Assembly: GCA_002412705.1 (NCBI GenBank) | Contig: DHVO01000008.1 | Coordinates: 1 to 14,508, forward strand | Origin: Bacteroidales bacterium UBA5206 | GTDB taxonomy: Bacteria > Bacteroidota > Bacteroidia > Bacteroidales > Tenuifilaceae | Direction: 5' to 3' | DNA: 14,508 nucleotides | In this document: positions 7,701 to 13,514 of the stretch, in pieces | Numbering within the stretch: position 1 is the first letter of the stretch | Layout of the letters: every line of letters begins with the position of its first letter | Notes under the pieces: model-generated | Databases searched by the model: none | What the model saw: only the letters and a program-made list of their open reading frames with translations | What the model was told of the DNA's origin: nothing | Made by a program: the position numbers and the translations under genes

Positions 7701-8197
7701 TTAACCATCACTATACGTCCATCCACAGGATCAATAAGAAATAATGGAATTGCAAGCCAGCTAGTACGCTGTCTAAAATTTTTTATGTATGATACAAGGC
7801 TGTTATCCTCGTCGTTAAGCAGCTCTTTCTCCTGCACCCAAGCAATCAAAGTATCGGATTCGCTGGTAGTGAGCCTAAAAAAATAACCAGACACGCCAAT
7901 TTCAAGGAGAACAATTCTCTCGGAGCTACCATTGCTTAGCGCGGCGGAAAAGCCTCGAACAAAGCCATTAAATGATTTCCCTGATAGAACCTCATTGTAT
8001 TGCAACCCAACAAGAGCCATCCACAAGGATAAAGAGCTAGACTTCTCAACCTCGGGAATAACCTCTAAGCATAGACCATTACTGGAAAAGAGAACTAGCA
8101 AGGACCGATTAACATGCGAGATATCCTTAAGAAACTCCACCATCCCCCTATAACCAACAGAAAAACTACTAGTACTCCCTTTTACTAAAGAGTTCAT
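4721..8197 (-). CDS. Soluble multi-PAS sensor histidine kinase
   Basis: The 1158-residue kinase has no signal peptide or membrane segment, so it should sense an internal signal. The N-terminal 145 residues match nothing I recognise and may be a diverged PAS fold. Six PAS-like domains follow at about 146-250, 262-376, 386-511, 522-632, 683-793 and 803-920. Most end in the D-[IV]-[ST]-[ED] border (DVTEQN, DVSERI, DITERK, DITDRK). A charged coiled coil lies at about 633-683. The HisKA helix has the phospho-acceptor H947 in SHEFRTPL. The ATPase domain (about 1050-1158) has its N box (N1060, N1064), G1 box (VVDKGIGIP, D1093), F box (FEPYF) and G2 box (GGTGIGLSLV). All catalytic motifs are intact and there is no receiver domain. 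The ATG at 8197 is the first in frame; a weak promoter can be placed 47-77 bp upstream. Confidence 0.94.
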   Translation of the reverse strand: MNSLVKGSTSSFSVGYRGMVEFLKDISHVNRSLLVLFSSNGLCLEVIPEVEKSSSLSLWMALVGLQYNEVLSGKSFNGFVRGFSAALSNGSSERIVLLEIGVSGYFFRLTTSESDTLIAWVQEKELLNDEDNSLVSYIKNFRQRTSWLAIPLFLIDPVDGRIVMVNTAALSFYGYSQEEMERLTVYELNDLPESVVKPKLQEAATNPRERYELRHKLKNGQVRDVVSHPAPVVIFEKTFVVSVIVDVTEQNRALSELAASEIRFRELFRNLASGVAIFAVQPNGQIVFLDFNPAAERIARVTCEEVVGKELVQMFPGAHDYGIYDAILSVNKTGKPVAIEPKYYKDSVREGWRQSFVYQLISGEIVVVFDDVSAFKISEQKLIDNQRLLDFLFQSMSQGVVFVDVKGDITRFNPAARRLLGGTKGLEIGACPNDYLKDLLDAEGNPLPPDKMPLVLARVLRKPVMNYLVSALLPKRNMRLWLTISCVVVEQVSAEMPEMIVVVEDVSERIDDERKLMLNLDIFSQIFLKNTLPMLVVEPFELKVVRANDAALEFYSVKSPGELDLFGISDLPEDELRRQFYIASQNQAGVIEVTQHRNKGDDRVVELHFKKVNLGDSPAVLCTTVDITERKRALDILQKARRELAREVHMQTADLLRINNSLLDQMRRREIAEQELRDREQQLRLMYNNALAGFYRSLENEGGLVVYCNPYFANLLGYDSVDQVLSIVNLVDHFSSARYAAFVNEVMKTGNAVYEFNFKNLRGEEVWVLNYSRYFKNRGYVEGVVVDITDRKRMESLLFRREQRFRALVENSSDMIMHLKPNGNIMYMSPLVIKSLVKADTMVREVNVFSLIPSEDRERFRLFLDQMIDKPNKVHQENFRMVLVNGTVRTYEYTGQMLIGDPEYEGIVLNAHDVSDSIRINEEISGALKKEQELNAHKNQFISTVSHEFRTPLTNISLNLQLMEKYARDGKLDGMGLGIARISKAVKRLTALVSEVSLISRDQSGRLEFHPVPMLYPDLVRGIQDQISYMIRSNVLLKAPDSPSVEVLADTKLLFHIADNLLGNAIKYSPDKGTININIRLTNSKNLEIIVVDKGIGIPEADLKYLFEPYFRASNSKGFGGTGIGLSLVKRCVDLHGGTIAISSELGQGTRVEVIIPL

Positions 8198-8243
8198 ATA
8201 CCTTTTGCTTTAAGCCATTTGCACCACAAACCGCCATATAACA

Positions 8244-8274
8244 ACAAGTTAGAAATAATATAAATGAACTCAAA
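8244..8274 (-). promoter_or_regulatory. Weak candidate promoter of the histidine kinase gene
   Basis: On the minus strand TTTG (8271-8274) is followed by 19 bp and TAACTTGT (8244-8251), which matches TAnnTTTG at the TA and the first two T only. The -33 box overlaps one AAACWGTTT site (8273-8281). No better match was found in the 100 bp upstream of the kinase. Confidence 0.3.
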
Positions 8275-8434
8275 ACTGTTTCACTCATTACAATACACTT
8301 TTTGCTGCACGTTTAAATCTCTAACCCGATGCTGATCGCCCAATCATCTCTAAAACAGCCCAAATGAAGTACACCTAAACACTACCTAAACATTTAGAAA
8401 TATTAACAAAACACTCCCCCCTAACAAAAACACA

Positions 8435-8453
8435 CTGTAGCGATAATCTACAG
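8435..8453. promoter_or_regulatory. Inverted repeat upstream of the aminotransferase promoter
   Basis: CTGTAG-CGATAAT-CTACAG has perfect 6-bp arms around a 7-bp centre. It ends 19 bp upstream of the -33 box at 8473, the position expected for an activator dimer. No T-run follows, so a terminator is unlikely. Confidence 0.4.
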
Positions 8454-8461
8454 ATGATAAA

Positions 8462-8475
8462 AAACAGTTTCTGTT
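8462..8475. promoter_or_regulatory. Inverted repeat overlapping the -33 box
   Basis: AACAG-TTT-CTGTT (8463-8475) overlaps the -33 box (8473-8476), so a protein bound here would be placed to repress. It also contains AAACAGTTT (8462-8470), which recurs in inverse orientation at 8273-8281 over the putative kinase -33 box. The sites are short and unproven. Confidence 0.3.
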
Positions 8476-8504
8476 GGTATTCATAATTTCAATTTATAAC
8501 TTTG
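8473..8504 (+). promoter_or_regulatory. Bacteroidota-type promoter of the aminotransferase gene
   Basis: GTTG (8473-8476, one mismatch to TTTG) is followed by exactly 20 bp and TAACTTTG (8497-8504), a full match to the -7 consensus TAnnTTTG. Transcription should start near 8510, giving a leader of about 78 nt before the ATG at 8588. Its position rules out the longer TTG-initiated reading. Confidence 0.7.
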
Positions 8505-8587
8505 TTGCAATAAATCATTTCATTTCAGAACCAAACCAACCCCAAAAGTTTAGCATTAGCACATTTTACCCAACAATACTTACAACC

Positions 8588-9796
8588 ATGATAACAGATT
8601 TAGAACAAATTTTCTCAACCAGCGCTAAAAACATGAAGCGCTCTGCTATTAGGGAACTTCTAAAGCTTACCCAAAAGCCTAATATCATTTCTTTTGCAGG
8701 TGGACTACCAGCTCCAGAAAGCTTCCCTATTGAGCAGCTTAAGGAGATTACCGCCGAAGTACTAGAGAAAGATGGAACCCAAGCGCTACAATACGGTGCT
8801 ACCGAAGGTGATAATAAGCTTCGCCAAATACTTGTTGACAGGTATCGCAAGCAGGGTCTTGACATTAAGTTAGAAAACCTTATTATCACCACCTCATCGC
8901 AACAAGGGCTAGACCTACTGCCCAAAATTTTCATTAACCCTGGCGATAAAATTATTTGCGGCTTACCATCGTACCTAGGCGCACTACAAGCGTTTAACAA
9001 CTACGGCGCGCAAATGGTTGGCATTAAGCTTGACGACAAAGGTATGCGCAGCGACCTTTTGGAGCAGAAGCTAGAGGAGATGAAAAAGAATGGCGAGAAG
9101 CCAAAGTTCATTTACATCATTCCCGATTTCCAAAACCCTGCAGGTATTACCATGCCTAAATCGCGCAGGGAAGAGATTATTAAGATTGCCCACAAGTACG
9201 ATGTACTAATTATAGAGGATAGCCCATACCGCGAGGTTCGCTTTGAGGGAGAGCACCAGCCAACCATGTTCCAGCTAGACAACACCGGACACGTAATTCT
9301 ACTAGGAACATTCTCGAAGATTTTTGTACCAGGATTCCGCGTGGGTTGGGTTATTGGGAACGAGGTTATTATAGATAAACTAGTTATGGCAAAACAAGCA
9401 ACCGACCTTTGCACCCCTCCTTTTGTTCAAAAAATATCGGCTCTGTACCTTGAAAAAGGCTATTTTGATCAGAACCTAAAGGGAATTATTGATAGCTACA
9501 GAGTAAAACGCGATGCTATGCTTAACGCATTCCGTAAGTACATGCCAGAGGGTGTTAGCTGGACCGAGCCAGAGGGAGGCCTATTCCTATTCCTTACTCT
9601 ACCAGAGTACATGGATGCCGAAGAGCTTTTCAAAATTGCCATTGAGGAGAATGTTGCCTTTGTACTAGGTAACGTATTCCACTGCGATGGAAGCGGACGT
9701 AACACCATGCGCTTGAACTTCTCATACATGTCGGAAGAGAAAAACGACGAGGGAGTTCTACGCTTAGCAAACGCCATAAAGAAGTTAATGAAATAA
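8588..9796 (+). CDS. PLP-dependent aminotransferase, fold type I (2-aminoadipate/LysN-like)
   Basis: From the ATG at 8588 the enzyme has 402 residues. The longer frame from a TTG at 8474 is rejected because it begins inside the promoter and adds 38 residues without family character. The fold-type-I landmarks are present: Y69 in QYGATEG, N183 in FQNPAG, D211 and Y214 in EDSPYRE, Schiff-base lysine K244 in GTFSKIFVPG, R251, and substrate-carboxylate R375 in MRLNFSY. The N-terminal ISFAGGLPAPESFP is typical of the LysN/MocR-like class Ib group, whose members transaminate 2-aminoadipate, leucine or aromatic amino acids. There is no N-terminal GntR domain, so it is an enzyme and not a MocR regulator. 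The substrate cannot be fixed and no lysine- or leucine-pathway gene is nearby. It is probably a single-gene transcript, with its own promoter and terminator. Confidence 0.92.
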   Translation: MITDLEQIFSTSAKNMKRSAIRELLKLTQKPNIISFAGGLPAPESFPIEQLKEITAEVLEKDGTQALQYGATEGDNKLRQILVDRYRKQGLDIKLENLIITTSSQQGLDLLPKIFINPGDKIICGLPSYLGALQAFNNYGAQMVGIKLDDKGMRSDLLEQKLEEMKKNGEKPKFIYIIPDFQNPAGITMPKSRREEIIKIAHKYDVLIIEDSPYREVRFEGEHQPTMFQLDNTGHVILLGTFSKIFVPGFRVGWVIGNEVIIDKLVMAKQATDLCTPPFVQKISALYLEKGYFDQNLKGIIDSYRVKRDAMLNAFRKYMPEGVSWTEPEGGLFLFLTLPEYMDAEELFKIAIEENVAFVLGNVFHCDGSGRNTMRLNFSYMSEEKNDEGVLRLANAIKKLMK

Positions 9797-9808
9797 GTTT
9801 TAGCACTC

Positions 9809-9846
9809 AAAAAACCGCTCCAGCAAACCGCTAGAGCGGTTTTTTT
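9809..9846 (+). terminator. Intrinsic terminator after the aminotransferase gene
   Basis: AAAAAACCGCTC (9809-9820) pairs with GAGCGGTTTTTT (9834-9845) around a 13-base loop, ending in a T-run to 9846. It starts 12 bp after the stop codon. The A-run/T-run symmetry means it may also act on the minus strand. The next gene starts only 16 bp after the T-run. Confidence 0.9.
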
Positions 9847-9862
9847 ATACCTTTACGGCAGC

Positions 9863-11812
9863 ATGACCCTATCGGTAATCATAGTAAACTACAACGTTAA
9901 GTACTTCCTTGAACAGTGCCTAATCTCTGTTTTTAAGGCAGTAAAGGGCTTTGATGCTGAGGTGTGGGTAGTAGATAACGCCTCAGCCGACGGTTCGTGC
10001 CAAATGGTAAAGGAGCGATTCCCAAAGGTTAAGCTAATTGAGAACCACAACAACGTAGGCTTCTCGGTTGCCAACAACCAAGCAATTAGGCTAAGCACGG
10101 GGAAGTATATACTGCTGCTAAACCCCGATACTGTTGTTCAGGAAGACACCTTTACAAAGTGCATAGCCTTTATGGAGTCGCACCCCGAGGCAGGAAGCAT
10201 GACCGTTAGAATGATTGACGGGAAAGGGACATTCCTTCCCGAATCCAAAAGGGCGCTCCCCTCTCCAATGGTCTCCTTTTACAAAATTTTTGGGCTATCG
10301 CGGCTATTCCCTCGTTCAAAAACGTTTGCTCGCTACCACCTAGGACATCTAGACCCAAACCAAACCCACAGCATTGAAATACTTCCAGGCGCCTACATGC
10401 TAATGAGAAAAGAAGCGCTGGATGTTACCGGTTTACTGGACGAGACATTCTTTATGTATGGCGAGGACATTGACCTTTCCTACCGAATACTAAAAGCGGG
10501 TTACAAAAACTACTACTACCCAGAGACCACCATTATTCACTATAAGGGCGAGAGCACTAAAAAGGGAAGTATTAACTACGTGCTGATTTTCTACAAAGCG
10601 ATGGCCATTTTTGCCCAGAAGCACTTTAGCAAGAAAAACGCACGTCTTTACATACTTATAATATACATTGCCATATACTTTAGGGCCTTTGCTTCCATTG
10701 TAAGCCGTTTAGCCAAAAGGCTAGCTCTTCCTCTTGCCGACACGCTACTAATTTCAACTGGGGTAACGCTCCTAGTTTCGTTTTGGGAACAGTACAGATT
10801 TGGCACAAGTGAGGCCTACCCCAACCAGCTACTTTGGGTTATGATACCCGCATATATTGCCGTATGGTTACTATCACTATACCTAAGCGGAGCATACGAC
10901 AAGCCCCAAAAACTATTTGCTGCAAGCAAGGGCATTGCCTACGGAGCAATTGCCATACTCGCAGCTTATGCGTTACTGCCTGTTTCCATGCGCTTCTCAA
11001 GAGCCCTAATCCTTATTAACACGGCATGGGCCTTAGTATCGGTACAAGGACTTCGTTTTGCGTGGGCACTGGCCAAGCCCAACACATTCCCCGCTTTACG
11101 TAAAACAAAAAGGGTAGCAATAGTTGGAACTCCTCCCGAATCGGAAAGGGTTACGGAACTTATATCCAACGCAGGTGCCAATGTTGTTTTTGTGGGAACC
11201 ATTGCCCCATCAAGCACAACAACTCATAAAAACCATATAGCAACGCTAGATCAAATTAGCGAGTTTATAAGGATAAACAGGATAGATGAGGTTGTTTTTT
11301 GCAGTAACGACCTTTCGTTGCAAGAAATTATTAGGCACATGCTACTGCTTACCCCCACTGGAATTGAGTTTAAAATAGCCCCACAGGACAGCTTATCGGT
11401 TATTGGGAGCAATTCAATTAATACACCCGGAGAACTTTACACGCTAGACTTTAAGGCCATTAGCGAACCAGCCAACAGGCGTCGCAAACGCTTTTTTGAT
11501 GTTGCCGCAACCCTAGTTCTACTTGTAACCATTCCATTACTTTGGCTACTCCGCAAGCCCCGAAGGGCAACCCTTAAGCACTGCACATCGGTACTGATTG
11601 GAAAGAGAACATGGATTGGTTATATAAGAACAACCAGCGCTACAAGCGATTTACCCAAAATAAAACCCAGCATTTTCCCTTTTGCCTCCATTAACGACCC
11701 CAGCAGCGAAAAAACAGAGGCTATAAACAGGGCAAATCTGATTTACGCGAAAAGCTATAACGTTAGCACCGATTTAATTGCGCTATACCACAACACAGTA
11801 TCTGCAAAATAG
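9863..11812 (+). CDS. GT2 glycosyltransferase fused to a degenerate WcaJ/WbaP-like sugar-phosphate transferase
   Basis: The protein has 649 residues. Residues 1-250 are a complete GT-A domain of family 2 (rhamnosyltransferase/WbbL-like): VVDNASADGS (36-45, nucleotide-binding D38), NPDT (87-90, D89 of the DxD-like motif) and GEDIDLSYR (200-208, catalytic acid region). About five membrane segments follow (264-283, 288-308, 323-343, 357-373, 381-403), then a Rossmann-like stretch (about 416-530, starting KRVAIVGTPPESE). KRFFDVAATLVLL (542-554) copies the start of a bacterial sugar transferase domain (PF02397). After it only about 85 residues remain; GKRTWIGY, LPKIKPSIF and YAKSYNVSTDLIALY echo the family's GDMSLVGPRP, KPGIT and NWSLWLDLKI blocks, but the catalytic DE-containing block is absent. 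The GT2 half should be active on a membrane-linked glycan; the second half is probably not catalytic. It starts 16 bp after a terminator and no promoter is evident. Confidence 0.85.
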   Translation: MTLSVIIVNYNVKYFLEQCLISVFKAVKGFDAEVWVVDNASADGSCQMVKERFPKVKLIENHNNVGFSVANNQAIRLSTGKYILLLNPDTVVQEDTFTKCIAFMESHPEAGSMTVRMIDGKGTFLPESKRALPSPMVSFYKIFGLSRLFPRSKTFARYHLGHLDPNQTHSIEILPGAYMLMRKEALDVTGLLDETFFMYGEDIDLSYRILKAGYKNYYYPETTIIHYKGESTKKGSINYVLIFYKAMAIFAQKHFSKKNARLYILIIYIAIYFRAFASIVSRLAKRLALPLADTLLISTGVTLLVSFWEQYRFGTSEAYPNQLLWVMIPAYIAVWLLSLYLSGAYDKPQKLFAASKGIAYGAIAILAAYALLPVSMRFSRALILINTAWALVSVQGLRFAWALAKPNTFPALRKTKRVAIVGTPPESERVTELISNAGANVVFVGTIAPSSTTTHKNHIATLDQISEFIRINRIDEVVFCSNDLSLQEIIRHMLLLTPTGIEFKIAPQDSLSVIGSNSINTPGELYTLDFKAISEPANRRRKRFFDVAATLVLLVTIPLLWLLRKPRRATLKHCTSVLIGKRTWIGYIRTTSATSDLPKIKPSIFPFASINDPSSEKTEAINRANLIYAKSYNVSTDLIALYHNTVSAK

Positions 11813-11895
11813 GATTTAGTCTCACCACGCATCAGAAAAACGCCACATGCGCAAGAGGTGGTAAAACATAACGAACACTCCTTCTACACATCGAA

Positions 11896-11912
11896 ACAAT
11901 TTTGTAAATTGT
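11896..11912. promoter_or_regulatory. Inverted repeat upstream of the E2 gene
   Basis: ACAATTT-TGT-AAATTGT has perfect 7-bp arms around 3 bp. It lies 75 bp before the E2 start codon, in a 174-bp gap without another gene. It has operator-like geometry. No convincing TAnnTTTG promoter could be placed next to it, so its role is open. Confidence 0.4.
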
Positions 11913-11986
11913 CTGTTATACCAGTGCACTCTATAAAATGAACAACAGTGCCACACGGCATCAGCGCACAAAAAGCATTAGCAAGC

Positions 11987-13309
11987 ATGAAAACTATAGA
12001 AATCATTCTGCCCGCAATGGGCGAGGGCATTACAGACGCAACAATTACACGATGGCTAGTATCGGTGGGCGACACGGTAGAGGTGGACCAATCGATAGCC
12101 GAAATTGCAACCGACAAAGTTGACTCAGAGATACCATCATCGGCAAACGGAAAGGTAAAGCAGCTTTTGTTTAACGAAGGAGATGTACCGCAAGTAGGGC
12201 AAACCATAGCAATTATTGAGGTTGAAGCAGAGGATGGCACAACCAGTGAATCTGCCGCATCCAACAAACAAAAAGTTGATGAAATAATTGCACAAATTCC
12301 AGGAGTAACAGCGCCACTAACCCCAATTACCGAGGCCAATGAAGCGCAACAAGAAGAGTTTACTTACGTATCGCCACTAGTTAGAAAAATTGCCTCAGAG
12401 GAGAATATCACAGCCCAGGAGTTAAAGAGCATAAAGGGAACAGGATTAAACAACAGAATAACCAAGGACGACATACTGCAGCACATAACCAACAAAGAGG
12501 CCAAATCCCAAAGCAAGAGCGAAGCAAAGCAAGAGCCTACAGCAGAAAAGCCACACCAAAGCGCAACTAAAGCAGCACCCGTAGTAACACCAACCCATAC
12601 ACAGCTTGGCGTGGGCGTAGAAGTGATACAAATGGACAGAATGCGCAAGCTTATTGCCGAGCATATGATTAGCTCTAAGCAAATATCGGCGCACGTTACC
12701 TCATTTATAGAGGTGGACATGACTAAGATGGTGAGCTGGAGGAACCGCATTAAGGATGAGTTCCAAAAAACAGAAGGCGAGAAACTAACCCTTACTCCGC
12801 TGTTTGTTGATGCGGCCGTTAAAGCCATAAAACAGCATCCCATGCTCAACTCATCAGTTGATGGCGATAAAATACTTTTAAAGAAAAATATAAACATTGG
12901 CATTGCAGCAGCACTACCCAACGGGAACCTAATTGTTCCTGTAATAAAGAATGCCGATAAGCTTAACCTTAGCGGCCTAGCAACATCGGTAAACGATTTG
13001 GCCAACCGCGCCAGAGCCAACAAGCTACAACCCGACGAGATACAAGGAGGCACATTTACCATCACCAATTTGGGTATGTTCGACACTCTATCGGGTACGC
13101 CCATCATAAACCAACCACAAGTAGCCATACTGGCCATTGGGGCAATTGTAAAGCGCCCTGTTGTAATAGAAAGTCCCGAAGGCGATACCATAGGAATACG
13201 GCAAATGGCCATTCTATCGCTCTCCTACGACCACAGAGTTATTGATGGAGCCCTTGGAGGAATGTTCCTTAAAACCCTTAAGGGAATTATTGAAGGCTGG
13301 AACGGTTAA
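11987..13309 (+). CDS. Lipoyl-dependent E2 acyltransferase of a 2-oxo-acid dehydrogenase complex
   Basis: From the ATG at 11987 the protein has 440 residues. A GTG at 11948 would add 13 residues before the canonical lipoyl-domain start MKTIEIILPAMGEG and is rejected. One lipoyl domain (about 1-80) carries lipoyl-lysine K44 in ATDKVDSEI. A flexible linker, a peripheral-subunit-binding domain (about 127-167, YVSPLVRKIA...), a second K/Q/A-rich linker and the catalytic acyltransferase domain (about 212-437) follow. The catalytic motif is SYDHRVIDGALGG, with H416 and D420. The single lipoyl domain and overall pattern fit the branched-chain 2-oxo-acid or pyruvate type better than the 2-oxoglutarate type, but the acyl substrate cannot be settled. 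E1 and E3 genes are not in the window, so subunits must come from elsewhere or from beyond the sequence. A strong terminator follows, so it is probably expressed alone. Confidence 0.93.
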   Translation: MKTIEIILPAMGEGITDATITRWLVSVGDTVEVDQSIAEIATDKVDSEIPSSANGKVKQLLFNEGDVPQVGQTIAIIEVEAEDGTTSESAASNKQKVDEIIAQIPGVTAPLTPITEANEAQQEEFTYVSPLVRKIASEENITAQELKSIKGTGLNNRITKDDILQHITNKEAKSQSKSEAKQEPTAEKPHQSATKAAPVVTPTHTQLGVGVEVIQMDRMRKLIAEHMISSKQISAHVTSFIEVDMTKMVSWRNRIKDEFQKTEGEKLTLTPLFVDAAVKAIKQHPMLNSSVDGDKILLKKNINIGIAAALPNGNLIVPVIKNADKLNLSGLATSVNDLANRARANKLQPDEIQGGTFTITNLGMFDTLSGTPIINQPQVAILAIGAIVKRPVVIESPEGDTIGIRQMAILSLSYDHRVIDGALGGMFLKTLKGIIEGWNG

Positions 13310-13329
13310 ATCATCAAAAGAACTAAACC

Positions 13330-13370
13330 AACAAGGGCTATATGGGTAGAAACATATAGCCCTTGTTTTA
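13330..13370 (+). terminator. Intrinsic terminator after the E2 gene
   Basis: AACAAGGGCTATATG (13330-13344) pairs perfectly with CATATAGCCCTTGTT (13353-13367) around an 8-base loop, giving a 15-bp stem, followed by TTTA. It starts 20 bp after the E2 stop codon. Confidence 0.88.
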
Positions 13371-13424
13371 CGTAAAAACCATAACGAGCAAAACATCGTA
13401 GGAATAAAGAATTTAGCATATATT

Positions 13425-13476
13425 TTTCTTTGAAGCTTTTATTTTATTTCTTTGTTATAATAATTGGCTTTCTTTG
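13425..13476. repeat. Three TTTCTTTG boxes at an exact 22-bp spacing
   Basis: TTTCTTTG occurs at 13425-13432, 13447-13454 and 13469-13476, each start 22 bp after the last, with unrelated sequence between. They lie 39-90 bp before the start codon at 13515. The boxes resemble the -7 element TAnnTTTG but lack the A, and the 22-bp period does not match the roughly 28-bp distance between -33 and -7 TTTG elements. A phased binding site is possible; the AT-rich context also makes chance plausible. Confidence 0.45.
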
Positions 13477-13514
13477 TATTATGGCTAATTGATTGCTGAT
13501 TTAAACATTGCTAC

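Larger units (their letters stand above)
8198..8587. other. Divergent intergenic control region (kinase / aminotransferase)
   Basis: This 390-bp AT-rich stretch holds the start regions of both the kinase (minus) and the aminotransferase (plus). It contains a weak minus-strand promoter, a good plus-strand promoter, a CTGTAG inverted repeat and two copies of the 9-bp near-palindrome AAAC-W-GTTT (8273-8281 and 8462-8470), listed separately. An upstream TTG at 8474 opens a longer frame into the aminotransferase but lies inside the promoter. No small gene with convincing coding character was seen. Confidence 0.7.

Noticed and set aside
8474..8587. 38-codon N-terminal extension of the aminotransferase from a TTG
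   Set aside because: The region contains the -33/-7 promoter (8473-8504) and the extra residues are not family-like; the family start is the ATG at 8588.
11820..11865. Terminator after the glycosyltransferase gene (ACCACGCAT ... ATGCG ... GTGGT)
   Set aside because: The stem is interrupted by a seven-base bulge and no T-run follows, so it cannot be called a terminator.
11897..11904. CAATTTTG as the -7 box of the E2 gene
   Set aside because: The first base is wrong and no TTTG lies 19-21 bp upstream.
11948..11986. GTG start adding 13 residues to the E2 protein
   Set aside because: The lipoyl domain begins at the ATG at 11987; the extra residues have no match to the family.
12364..13212. 282-codon frame on the minus strand inside the E2 gene
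   Set aside because: It is antisense to a fully supported gene with intact lipoyl, binding and catalytic motifs; its peptide has no recognisable domain.
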